A DNA stretch of 49,944 nucleotides from NCBI GenBank assembly GCA_030600655.1, contig JAUVLP010000005.1, positions 1 to 49,944 of the forward strand. Reading direction: 5' to 3'. Below the pieces are notes generated by a model. That model made no database searches, was not told where the DNA came from, and worked only from the letters and a program-made list of their open reading frames with translations. A program made the position numbers and the translations under genes. Position 1 is the first letter of the stretch. Every line of letters begins with the position of its first letter. Origin of the DNA: Candidatus Eiseniibacteriota bacterium. GTDB lineage: Bacteria > Joyebacterota > Joyebacteria > Joyebacterales > Joyebacteraceae. Positions 9,401-16,389 of the stretch are shown here, in pieces.

Positions 9401-11301
9401 CTGACTGTCAGATCCTCCGGGACCTCGGAGTAGAGCTGTGTGAAGGCATCACCGTGCGCGTGAAATAGGTGGTAGGTAACTTCCTTGGACTCCGGGTTGT
9501 ATGGCCAGCTCGAAGCCCAGAGGAAGTGCTTGCCGGACGCGTTACCGAACGCTGGCCGCATGACTCCGCTCGACTCGTTGAACCGGCTCTTGACCGGGTA
9601 GCCGGGGTCGAAGTCCGGGAACATTTCGTCGTAGATCCCGAAAATATACGTGTCGTTCACGAACGAGTAGGAACTCTCGGACGCCGCGATGATCCCGAGC
9701 GCGCCGTGTTCGTGGCGATGGAACGCCTCGGCGAAACACTCACCTGAGATTCCGTACATGCCGGTCATGCAGTTGATGGAGAACACATACGGCAGGTCGG
9801 CGTTCGTGAGACCCGCCATGTCTCCGATATCGTAGGCGGGGTGCCCCCAGGCCGTCTCGTTACCGTGATCACGGTGTTGGAGAATGAACGCCCCGGCATT
9901 GATGTCCGCATTCAGCCTGGTAGCATTGCCGCCCCAGTCGGTCAGGTGGCTCGAATCCTCCGGGAGATAGCCAAGCCCGTCGGGACCGAAGTAGTCCTCC
10001 AACATGTATGTGTTCGCGTTCGTCGACCAGTACGTGCCGGGGGTTCCGTCGTAGATGGCGTACTCGCGAACCGGGGTCTTGCCGTGGACGTTGGCGAAAT
10101 AGCCATAGAGGATCTCGGTGCACATCTGGAACCATCGCGTGTCCTGCCACCCGCACGCCATGATCGGATTCTGATAGAAACCAGGGTTCGTCGGTGGGCT
10201 GCGCTCGTAGCTGATAGCTTTCGTGACCAGAAGCTCGATGTTGTCCACGGTGGCCGTCATCCTACCCATGACTATCTCGGGCAGATGGTCACCATCGATA
10301 TCACCGTAGATGTTGTCGGACAGGCAGTAGCCACCGTAGGTCGGCGAAGTGATGCCTGTGGTGCCTCCGCTCGACACGTAGTCGGCAAGCAGGAGAATTG
10401 CCACGGGCGGTGTACTCCATGTCGTGTACGCGTTGTTGATCCAACTCTCGATGTCGGTGTATGTGGAACCCGTCTCAGTCAGAGTCACGACACCGGTATC
10501 GATGCCCTGATTCGTGCGCCACTGCTTGATGGAGTCGGCCCAAGCGATGTATGTGGGATCGTCCGGCACTACGATGACGTACTCGTACTCGTCGTCGCGA
10601 CCAGTTCTGATCCCGTAGTCCATCTCCGGAAGCAATTCGTAATTGACAAGGTTCGCCGCGAGAATCGGATCCCAGTAACGGCTACGGTATCTGTCCTCAC
10701 CGAAGTGACCACTCCCGCCATCGAACGTCACGCGGACCTCGATGTCAGTGTAGGCGGTGAGTTCACGCGTTATGGGATTGTACTGGAAGGGCGTGATACC
10801 AAGCGTGGTGACGTCGACTCCGCGCATCTGGTGTACGTCGGACAGGCGCACGAACTCCGCAGGAAACGCCGCATTCAGCGAATAGATGGACTCGTTCTTC
10901 ACGTGGACGAGCGGCGAATCATCGCTCTCGAAGGGAATCCTCGGCGCCGGGAGAACATCTATTCCCGTGAAGACCTGCGCTTTCGCAGAGAGGATCTCGA
11001 GATGGGGTGTCGCTCCCTCGGGCAGCGCCATCAGTCTTCCCACGCCGGGAAGGTTCGGGGCACCCTCATCGTTCGGCAGCACGAGACCCGATATCAGGAT
11101 CTGCTGGAATATCTCCCCGTCGACTTCGACGTCCTCGATGCTGATCTCACTCAGTCTGTACGAGATATCAATGAACGAATCAGATTGCTGCTCGACGACC
11201 AAGCCGTCCTGTCCCAGGTTCTCCTCAAACACGATCGTCCGGGCTGGGGAGATCGAGACCATCAGAGCCAAGACTGCCAACACCCACGGGGCGACTCTCA
11301 T
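6430..11301 (-). CDS. Gingipain-like C25 cysteine protease, multidomain, with P-domain and FlgD-like sorting domain
   Basis: 1623 residues from the ATG at 11301, which has AGGAGG six bases upstream and a signal peptide (VLAVLALMVSIS, cleavage near ART). The open frame continues 43 codons upstream, but without a ribosome site. A propeptide (about 25-225) precedes a C25 catalytic domain (about 235-580). Likely catalytic residues are H479 in R-D-H-G-N and C511 in S-I-N-C-M-T-G, as in gingipains. Then follow a C25-type Ig domain, several carboxypeptidase-regulatory-like beta domains, a flavodoxin/GATase-like domain (IWSCGNN, GGKLLIEGGE), another regulatory-like repeat, a proprotein-convertase P-domain (THTYIGDLIVEITSPEG region) and a FlgD-like domain ending KMVLLK. 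Predicted to be an exported endopeptidase. In known relatives such proteins use type IX secretion, whose machinery is not in this window. Confidence 0.92.
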   Translation of the reverse strand: MRVAPWVLAVLALMVSISPARTIVFEENLGQDGLVVEQQSDSFIDISYRLSEISIEDVEVDGEIFQQILISGLVLPNDEGAPNLPGVGRLMALPEGATPHLEILSAKAQVFTGIDVLPAPRIPFESDDSPLVHVKNESIYSLNAAFPAEFVRLSDVHQMRGVDVTTLGITPFQYNPITRELTAYTDIEVRVTFDGGSGHFGEDRYRSRYWDPILAANLVNYELLPEMDYGIRTGRDDEYEYVIVVPDDPTYIAWADSIKQWRTNQGIDTGVVTLTETGSTYTDIESWINNAYTTWSTPPVAILLLADYVSSGGTTGITSPTYGGYCLSDNIYGDIDGDHLPEIVMGRMTATVDNIELLVTKAISYERSPPTNPGFYQNPIMACGWQDTRWFQMCTEILYGYFANVHGKTPVREYAIYDGTPGTYWSTNANTYMLEDYFGPDGLGYLPEDSSHLTDWGGNATRLNADINAGAFILQHRDHGNETAWGHPAYDIGDMAGLTNADLPYVFSINCMTGMYGISGECFAEAFHRHEHGALGIIAASESSYSFVNDTYIFGIYDEMFPDFDPGYPVKSRFNESSGVMRPAFGNASGKHFLWASSWPYNPESKEVTYHLFHAHGDAFTQLYSEVPEDLTVSHQGLLPIGAATFSVTADEGSIVALTVDGEIIGVADGTGAPMDMSVIPAMVPGTMRLTVTKPNYYRYSEDVPVIYPVTYTIVPGTVPVNIATDVTVTVWDSEGYLEPDVVITIDGWGIDAVLDTTDVNGEAMLTVTAPYGEDLVVLGSRISETYDCLSDVLPVTGAADLASVDIEASVPSIGLYGFLAPYYEGTITGTASETDFDLHAVGCGIDAGANSGGAMTVDILDTCTEPGTVHAAIGKSGFNVYLEDILVEVVYGTISGSVAENGGGALDGAKVKGYVAGADTAAVGPVFDALTIAGGTYVVEDELEIGYYDIYVMKFGYLTHTEELFIQYGVNDVDFLLDPAPSGLVMGAVLEVGTMDPLSASVKIYRADSGELYMEVFSDSLAGGRFEATLPYFNYTFKVRAYHYIPETRGVVIDEPNENEQFYLEPTLANLLIIQDGGAKDETVKIDKTGAVLDTYDGPQEAAALDFETDLIDLGFDVTMETAAVSDPATWENYDFIIWSCGNNTGPVVALSYRDALEAYIAAGGKLLIEGGELSYDASSYPGYPTFAANVLHSYDWEHDSSGTGITVYDGAHPITTFPNTVGDITVNYSGYGDHDSYIPTSDADIVMSWSGYGTLASVLVYDDTANPASGQIVFYSFNYGAANAAGRKDLLENTVTYLMTPEGLPDGSISGHVFLESESDHSGVKVTVSPGGQNDFTDVNGSYQIENLYAGTYTVTATKDEWSTAVMDEIVVSASGHVSGVDFVLTPVTIYQYCETPELPIPDNSPVGVYGQLQFPDDVAISEVEVYLNLTHTYIGDLIVEITSPEGTTVRLHNRSGGSSSDILGWYPLEISVDGPGSLDDFIGENALGEWEIWVSDNAGGDLGTLHTWCVKVTGGLPWTGVDDEFDIPRSYVLGGVAPNPFNPMTVIAYGAPRASDVELAIYNVNGRLVKTLVEGEVEAGYYSTVWYGRDNDGRSVASGVYFCRMRAEGFDDAVKMVLLK

Positions 11302-11473
11302 CGCTGCCTCCTGCGTAGCATGAGCCTGCATGCGTGCAGCCGGTATCCCCCATTGTCGAAGAATACCAGCCACACCGTAACTTACGGTCCTTATAGCACT
11401 ATTTGTGGAATTTTTCCAGTAGAAGTTCACTTCTCACTGCAACTGCGCAGGCTGTGCATGTCAGCAGGAGTGT

Positions 11474-12679
11474 CTAGCCTACTCGGGTCTTGAGTTCCGC
11501 TGCTATGGTCTCCCCCAGTGCCCACGCACCGGTCAGGTCCTCCTCATCGGGGACAAACTGGACCCGGAGTGGCTCCGAAATGAGCTCCACCTTCATTTCC
11601 TTCAGTGCGTCGTTCACCATGGCCACACCCTCGCCGCTCCAGCCGTATGAGCCGAATGCGGCTCCTATGAGGTTAGTGGGCCTGAGGCCGTTGATGTAGC
11701 ACAGGATATCCGCGACCGATGGAAACATCTGGTTGTTGATCGTAGGACTCCCTACGATGAAAGCTCCGGATTCAAGGATGTCCGCAGCTACATCACTCCT
11801 ATGACTCGCTCGGAGCTGATGGAGCTGCGGCGAAGCACCACCCGCCGCCAAGCCTCCCGCTATCGCGCGGGCCATGAGGGCCGTACTCTGCCACATGGTG
11901 TCGTACGTTACGACCGCCTTGAGCGTGGGCTCCTGCTTCCACCACCTGTCGTAGAGATCAGCTATCCAATCGAACCGCGTGCGCCAGATGGGTCCATGAT
12001 CGGGTGCTACCGTCTTGAGCGAGAGTCCGAGCCCTCCCATGCGCTCGATCAGTTTGCCTATCAGTTTCGAGTACGGGAGGAGAATGTTTGCGAAGTACTT
12101 CGAGGCCTCGCTCTCAAGGAGAGCTGGATCCAACTCATCGTCGAAACGTTCGGAGGACGCCAGGTGCATCCCGAACGCGTCTTGAGTGAACAGTACCTCG
12201 TCTGCCCCAAGGTAGCAAAACATGCTGTCAGGCCAGTGGAGCATCCGCGTCTCGATGAAGCTGAGATCCATGTTTCCCAGAGACAGAGTCTCACCGTCTT
12301 TGACAGGATCGACTTCGATCGCACCATGCGTGTGTCTTGCCAGGACCTTGACGCCCATCGGCGATGCGACGATGCGATCCGGCCTCACCGTCCGCGCGAC
12401 CGATACAAGGCTGCCGGTGTGATCCTGCTCAGCATGGTTGGATACAATGAGCGAGATCTCCGATGGGTCGATGACGGACGCGATGCGGTACATGAGTTCG
12501 TCACGGTACTGCGCCTTGACGGTGTCGACCAGCGTGACGGTGTCGGCGAGAATCAGGTAGGCGTTATACGTCGTTCCGTGTGGCGTCGAGTAGCCGTGGA
12601 AATCGCGCGTGGACCAATCAATTGCCCCCACCCAATAGACATGCTCGCTGATCTTCACTGCCCGGAAGGGACCTGGCAT
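11474..12679 (-). CDS. Flavodiiron protein (FprA-type A-type flavoprotein; O2/NO reductase)
   Basis: 401 residues, ATG at 12679 with AGGAG upstream. The N-terminal metallo-beta-lactamase-like domain carries the complete di-iron ligand set: H82-x-E84-x-D86-H87, H148, D167 and H228. The C-terminal flavodoxin domain starts near 255 (VTYDTMWQST) and includes SPTINNQ and FGSYGWSG FMN-binding loops. There is no C-terminal rubredoxin domain. Family members reduce O2 to water and/or NO to N2O in anaerobes, taking electrons from rubredoxin or coenzyme F420. It is the last gene of the leftward oxidative-stress operon, 114 bases after the TIGR02757 gene. Which gas it prefers cannot be read from the sequence. 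Confidence 0.95.
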   Translation of the reverse strand: MPGPFRAVKISEHVYWVGAIDWSTRDFHGYSTPHGTTYNAYLILADTVTLVDTVKAQYRDELMYRIASVIDPSEISLIVSNHAEQDHTGSLVSVARTVRPDRIVASPMGVKVLARHTHGAIEVDPVKDGETLSLGNMDLSFIETRMLHWPDSMFCYLGADEVLFTQDAFGMHLASSERFDDELDPALLESEASKYFANILLPYSKLIGKLIERMGGLGLSLKTVAPDHGPIWRTRFDWIADLYDRWWKQEPTLKAVVTYDTMWQSTALMARAIAGGLAAGGASPQLHQLRASHRSDVAADILESGAFIVGSPTINNQMFPSVADILCYINGLRPTNLIGAAFGSYGWSGEGVAMVNDALKEMKVELISEPLRVQFVPDEEDLTGAWALGETIAAELKTRVG

Positions 12680-12793
12680 GACTTACTCCTTTTCTCCAGC
12701 CGGCGGTGTGAACGTGCGCTGACCCAACTCCCTGTCCAGCATGAAAAGGCCATGCCCCGCGCCGCTGAGCATCGTGTTTGTCCTTTCCGCACT

Positions 12794-13591
12794 CTACCGG
12801 TCGATGAACTCGAACAGGGCGTCCGGATTGATACCGACTCTCGTTATCGCAAAATCATACTTGACGGGGTCGTCCGGCACGAACCGCCGAAACCCCTCAG
12901 TTATCTCAAGCGCTGTCCTTATGTCAGCCTGCCGCCTCTGAGTCAGCCCCAAGACCCTCGATATCCTGTGCATGTGGGTATCGACCGGAACGACCAGTTT
13001 CGCGGGCGACACATGCTGCCACGGACCCGGGTCTATCTCATCCTGCCTGACCATCCACCGGAGATAGAGATGAAGCCTCTTACACGCGCTTCCGCGTTCG
13101 GGGATCGCGAGCAGAGTCCGCGGACGCTCACTGCTGAGTCTGTTCAGCCTCGCGACGAACTCTCCCAGAGCCGGAATGACGGTCTCATCAGAACTCCGCA
13201 TCCCCTCAATGAAACACGATTCCAGAGAACCGCACTCTCTGAGCATCCGTCCTATTCCGATGAGCAATCCCGACATCTCGGCCCCGGTTGTGAACCGGTG
13301 CCTGAATTCCTGCAACGATTGCTCAATCGCTGCGGGCTGCGCCTCCAGAAGAAACGCAGACGGCGAGTCACCGAGTGTCTCAAGCACTCTCGAAACGCTC
13401 TTGAGGATCTGTGCCACGCGCCCGTACGCCAGCGATGAGGCGATCAACCCCACGACCTCCTGGTCACGCACCTCCGTGTACTGAAAGAGCAGTTCCAGTG
13501 GGTCGGGATGGAGAAATTCCCTCCGGTTGAAACGCTCGTAGAGCGCTTCGAAGCACATCCCGTCCGGTTCGAATGGTTGCTCGAAGGCCAC
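12794..13591 (-). CDS. TIGR02757/DUF2400 family protein
   Basis: The sequence matches my recollection of the TIGR02757 (DUF2400) family: ALYERFNRREFLHPDPLELL near the N-terminus, SSLAYGRVAQI, and a later V-D-T-H-M-H-R-I-S-R-x-L-G-L-T segment. I placed the start at GTG 13591, just after the upstream gene's stop, with GAGGG about ten bases before it (265 residues). ATG 13558 is also possible and fits the usual family N-terminus. The open frame reaches 13669 but would overlap the upstream gene. The family has no established function that I know of. The helix-rich sequence and the V-D-T-H-x-x-R motif recall the HhH-GPD DNA-glycosylase fold, but this is weak. It lies within an oxidative-stress operon. 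Confidence 0.82.
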   Translation of the reverse strand: MAFEQPFEPDGMCFEALYERFNRREFLHPDPLELLFQYTEVRDQEVVGLIASSLAYGRVAQILKSVSRVLETLGDSPSAFLLEAQPAAIEQSLQEFRHRFTTGAEMSGLLIGIGRMLRECGSLESCFIEGMRSSDETVIPALGEFVARLNRLSSERPRTLLAIPERGSACKRLHLYLRWMVRQDEIDPGPWQHVSPAKLVVPVDTHMHRISRVLGLTQRRQADIRTALEITEGFRRFVPDDPVKYDFAITRVGINPDALFEFIDR

Positions 13592-13622
13592 AGTGAACTT
13601 TCCCTCGCGGCGCCCTTCGGCG

Positions 13623-14126
13623 CTACTCGAGCGTGAATTCCTGTATGTCAAACCAGTGGCCCGTTCCACTCAGCGCGTCTATCTGCGCCTTGACGAGTGC
13701 CAGGTGTCCTCTCTCAATATCGAGAAAGCGGCCGAACATTCTCTGCCCTTGATCGCCAAGTTCTCCGATGACCTTCTCATAGAAACCGCAGGTCTCGCGC
13801 TCGGCCTCGAACGCCTTCCGGAGAAATTCCATCTCCGCCCCGGAGGATTCACCGGCCAGGCTATCCTCGATACTCGACAACCCTGCTGCGATCGCCTCTG
13901 GTGAGGGGACCGCCGTCCTGACGTCGCCCGGATTGACCTTCCCGGTCTCCTTCCACTCCCGAAGTCTCTCCACGAGGTAATCGACGTGCTGCTGCTCCTC
14001 ATCCGCCATCAAACGGAACAGCCCGTCCCCAGCTGTCCCTGCACTCCGTTTGGCCGCGTCAACGTAGACATCGCGGACCTTCATCTCGTACTCTATCGCC
14101 ATTCTGATGGCTTCTTCCAGCGTCAC
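13623..14126 (-). CDS. Ferritin-like (rubrerythrin-type) di-iron protein without rubredoxin domain
   Basis: 167 residues from GTG 14126, preceded by a GGAAGG-like site; the open frame extends to 14312 but its extra N-terminus does not look like the family and runs into the desulfoferrodoxin gene. Two four-helix-bundle ligand sets are visible: E14 with E44-x-x-H47 (EEQQH), and an E-x-E-R pair in the third helix with E-R-G-H in the fourth. No C-terminal C-x-x-C rubredoxin segment is present. It probably acts as a peroxidase or in iron handling alongside the rubrerythrin at the other end of the operon. It sits about 100 bases downstream of the desulfoferrodoxin gene and 31 bases upstream of the next gene. 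Confidence 0.85.
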   Translation of the reverse strand: MTLEEAIRMAIEYEMKVRDVYVDAAKRSAGTAGDGLFRLMADEEQQHVDYLVERLREWKETGKVNPGDVRTAVPSPEAIAAGLSSIEDSLAGESSGAEMEFLRKAFEAERETCGFYEKVIGELGDQGQRMFGRFLDIERGHLALVKAQIDALSGTGHWFDIQEFTLE

Positions 14127-14229
14127 GTTGCACCACCTTCCCGCAGGAGTCACCCGTTCACATGCCGCGCGGGGCCCTCTCACCACGAACAGGGAGTCGA
14201 CGCCACCCAGCATTGACTTCGCACACCAG

Positions 14230-14601
14230 CTAAGCCTTCCAGTGTCCGTGAACATTGCAGTACGCGCGTACCAGCTCGACATTACTGATCGGGAAGACAG
14301 CTTCGGGAGCATCGCCGGGCTTCAGGAACTCGGTGTATGTTTTCCCGCCTGAGACAACTTCGATCCACTCGATGTAGTGCTCGTCCGCCATCGGATGTGC
14401 GACTTCACCGACCTTGACCTTGATCCCACCGTCTACATTCTCGACGACCGGTACGTGCTTCTCCTGCGCTGCGTCTGTCGTGTTCTCATCGAGAAGCACC
14501 ATCGGATCACCGCAGCAGACCAAGGCTCCGGCTCCGGTGTGATAGATCTCAACAATATTGCCACACTTCTCGCACTTGTAGACCTGAGACATCGCTGTCA
14601 T
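14230..14601 (-). CDS. dfx: Desulfoferrodoxin (superoxide reductase, two-iron type)
   Basis: 123 residues from ATG 14601, with GAGGAG eight bases upstream; upstream in-frame codons lack a ribosome site. The N-terminal desulforedoxin-like centre I is complete (C10, C13, C29, C30). Catalytic centre II ligands are all present: H49, H69, H75, C115 and H118, with the E47-K48-H49-V-P motif characteristic of superoxide reductases. The enzyme reduces superoxide to hydrogen peroxide without releasing O2, which suits anaerobes. The peroxide can then be removed by the adjacent Tpx and rubrerythrin. Cytoplasmic. Electrons normally come from a rubredoxin; none is visible as a separate gene here. Confidence 0.96.
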   Translation of the reverse strand: MTAMSQVYKCEKCGNIVEIYHTGAGALVCCGDPMVLLDENTTDAAQEKHVPVVENVDGGIKVKVGEVAHPMADEHYIEWIEVVSGGKTYTEFLKPGDAPEAVFPISNVELVRAYCNVHGHWKA

Positions 14602-14702
14602 TGTGATTTCCTCCTCGTTGTCGGTGCCCTTTGCCGACCAGTCAGTATCCCGTGCCCGCCGCCTCGCAAGTCGCGCCCCGCGCGACCGGCTCAACGTCAA
14701 GG

Positions 14703-15218
14703 CTACAGCAGCTTCCGAGCTGCGTCCAAGGTGGCTTCGTAGTCCGGCTCGTGGGTCAGGTCATCTACGATCTCCATATGCCTGATGACGCCTTCCCTGT
14801 CAACGACGAAGATCGCCCGAGCCAGCAACCTGTTCTCCTTGATGAAAACACCATACGACTCGCCGAACGCGGCGCTCCGATAGGCCGACAGCGTCGTGAC
14901 GCGCTCAACTCCGGCGGCCGCGCACCACCGGGCCTGCGCAAACGGCAGGTCCATGCTCACTGTCAGAATCACCACATCGTCTCCGAGCCCCGATGCCTCC
15001 TCGTTGAAGCGACGGGTCTCGGTATCACAGACCCCCGTATCCAATGAGGGTACCGTGGCCACGATACGTACCTTGCCATCGAACTCAGCTGAGGTCACTG
15101 ATTCAAGACCATTACCGGCAAGCTCGAATTCAGGTGCCTTGTCCCCAACCTTGAGTTCGTTTCCGACGAGCGTCAGGAGATTCCCCTCTACTGCTGTCAG
15201 TCCCGTTCTCTCCTGCAT
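14703..15218 (-). CDS. tpx: Thiol peroxidase (Tpx, atypical 2-Cys peroxiredoxin)
   Basis: 171 residues from ATG 15218, directly behind AAGGAG. The peroxidatic cysteine is C64 in S-L-D-T-G-V-C-D, with T61 as the conserved threonine, and the resolving cysteine is C99 in A-R-W-C. This spacing is that of Tpx. It reduces hydrogen peroxide and alkyl peroxides using thioredoxin. Length matches the family. It sits 90 bases after the rubrerythrin gene and about 100 before desulfoferrodoxin in the same orientation. Confidence 0.95.
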   Translation of the reverse strand: MQERTGLTAVEGNLLTLVGNELKVGDKAPEFELAGNGLESVTSAEFDGKVRIVATVPSLDTGVCDTETRRFNEEASGLGDDVVILTVSMDLPFAQARWCAAAGVERVTTLSAYRSAAFGESYGVFIKENRLLARAIFVVDREGVIRHMEIVDDLTHEPDYEATLDAARKLL

Positions 15219-15308
15219 CTTCCTTCTCCTTAGTTGTTTCGAAACTGCGCCCGACTCCGACACTCCGGATCCGCCATACGCTCCAGCCACTTCCTGTTTG
15301 GATGTCTG

Positions 15309-15881
15309 CTACCAGTTCTCGCCCAGGATCTCGAAATGTGACTGCGGATGCGCACATGCAGGACAGAGCTCAGGCGCCTCAGTACCCTCGTGGACGTAGC
15401 CGCAGTTCATGCAGCGCCAGACAACCTTGTCCTCACGCTTGAAGACCCTGCCGGCCTTCATATTCGCAGCGAGATCGTTGTAGCGCTTCTCATGCTGCTT
15501 CTCGGCTATTGCGATCGACTCGAAGACCGACGCGATCTCATCGAGACCCTCTTCGCGCGCAATCTTCGCAAAGGATGGATACATATCAGTCCACTCGTGG
15601 TTCTCCCCGGCCGCTCCAGCCTGGAGATTCTCGACCGTCGTGCCGATAACACCCGCGGGGAACGATGCCGTTATCTCGACCGCCCCGCCTTCCAGGAACT
15701 TGAAGAGTCTCTTGGCGTGCTCTCGCTCCTGGTTCGCAGTCTCTTCAAAGATCTCTGATATCTGGCGGTAGCCTTCCTTCCGCGCCTTGCCGGCAAAGTA
15801 CGTGTAGCGGTTTCTCGCCTGCGACTCACCCGCGAATGCTGCCAGCAGATTCGTCTCCGTCCGGCTTCCTTTGAGTTCCAT
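15309..15881 (-). CDS. rbr: Rubrerythrin
   Basis: 190 residues from ATG 15881, with a GGAGAGGGA ribosome site. A ferritin-like di-iron domain carries E19, E52 with H55, the E93/E96 region, and E127 with H130. It is followed by a C-terminal rubredoxin domain with C157-x-x-C160 and C173-x-x-C176. Rubrerythrin reduces hydrogen peroxide to water in the cytoplasm of anaerobes. It is the first intact enzyme gene after the Fur-family regulator at the head of the operon. The old Fur reading frame may run 55 bases into its 5' end. Confidence 0.97.
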   Translation of the reverse strand: MELKGSRTETNLLAAFAGESQARNRYTYFAGKARKEGYRQISEIFEETANQEREHAKRLFKFLEGGAVEITASFPAGVIGTTVENLQAGAAGENHEWTDMYPSFAKIAREEGLDEIASVFESIAIAEKQHEKRYNDLAANMKAGRVFKREDKVVWRCMNCGYVHEGTEAPELCPACAHPQSHFEILGENW

Positions 15882-15987
15882 ATCGGTCCCTCTCCTTCTT
15901 CGTTGTGCGCATCCTCGCGCAGTCATCACATACACCCAGGAACATAAGCTCGTGGTTCCTGATCTCGAAGCCGCTTGCCTCGGCCAT
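15826..15987 (-). pseudogene. Out-of-frame remnant of the Fur-family C-terminus
   Basis: In the frame +1 relative to the regulator's open frame, these bases encode EASGFEIRNHELMFLGVCDD followed by C and A-R-M. This is the usual end of Fur/PerR proteins (G-F-x-I-x-x-H-x-L-x-F-x-G-x-C-x-x-C). The recognisable part is 15919-15987; the frame then runs to a stop at 15826, inside the rubrerythrin gene. It lies immediately after the DNA-binding half with no room for the usual metal-sensing core. Confidence 0.65.
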
Positions 15988-16183
15988 CCCTCACAATACG
16001 AACAAGCCCCTGCTCCGCAAAGAGCTCAAGGTTCCTATAGACCGACGCCAATCCAATGCCCGGGAGCTTCTTTCTGACCTCCTTGAACACCTCTTCAGCC
16101 GTCTGGTGCCGGCGTTTCTCCCCGAGAACATCGAGAATCGCCGTGCGACCGGGTGTCATTCGGAGTGCGTTCTCGGCGTGCAT
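15926..16183 (-). CDS. Fur/PerR-family regulator, apparently truncated by internal deletion and frameshift
   Basis: 85 residues from ATG 16183, with AAGGA upstream. The N-terminal winged helix is typical: T-P-G-R-T-A-I-L-D-V-L, T-A-E-E-V-F, then L-A-S-V-Y-R-N-L-E-L and E-Q-G-L-V-R. After about residue 70 the frame gives a tail unlike any Fur (ending VPGCM), while the +1 frame gives the true family C-terminus. The His/Cys-rich metal-sensing and dimerisation core, normally about 40 residues, is missing. Intact homologues repress peroxide-defence or metal-uptake genes, which fits both neighbours. The broken gene may still make a DNA-binding fragment, or the break may be an assembly error. Confidence 0.75.
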   Translation of the reverse strand: MHAENALRMTPGRTAILDVLGEKRRHQTAEEVFKEVRKKLPGIGLASVYRNLELFAEQGLVRIVRDGRGKRLRDQEPRAYVPGCM

Positions 16184-16203
16184 TCGGAGGTTCCTTGCTT
16201 GGG

Positions 16204-16219
16204 AATGGGAATCATTATC
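16204..16219. promoter_or_regulatory. Fur-box-like operator between the fur and znu genes
   Basis: AATGGGAATCATTATC on the plus strand reads GATAATGATTCCCATT on the minus strand, matching 13 of the first 16 positions of the classical Fur box. It lies 20 bases upstream of the regulator's start and about 170 upstream of znuA, so it could control both directions. Confidence 0.5.
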
Positions 16220-16389
16220 GCCCAACCAATGCTTCTGATGCAATGGAAAGGCCGTGGTTTCACGGTCTCCGGAAAGTGAATGATTCGGCAGTTCTACCTT
16301 GCACACCACCAGTGTGGCTCATAGTCTCGATGGGTAACGGCTTACTCAAACACCTGACCACGGAGCAGGACGCGCCGGAGGGGAGAAGC

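Noticed and set aside
9841-11493. Long plus-strand open frame (550 codons) antisense to the C25 protease gene
   Set aside because: It is a shadow of the minus-strand gene: no ribosome site, no recognisable domain, Arg/His/Val-rich composition typical of antisense frames in GC-rich DNA.
11801-13438. Long plus-strand open frame (545 codons) across the flavodiiron and TIGR02757 genes
   Set aside because: Both minus-strand genes have full family motifs; the antisense frame has none and spans two genes.
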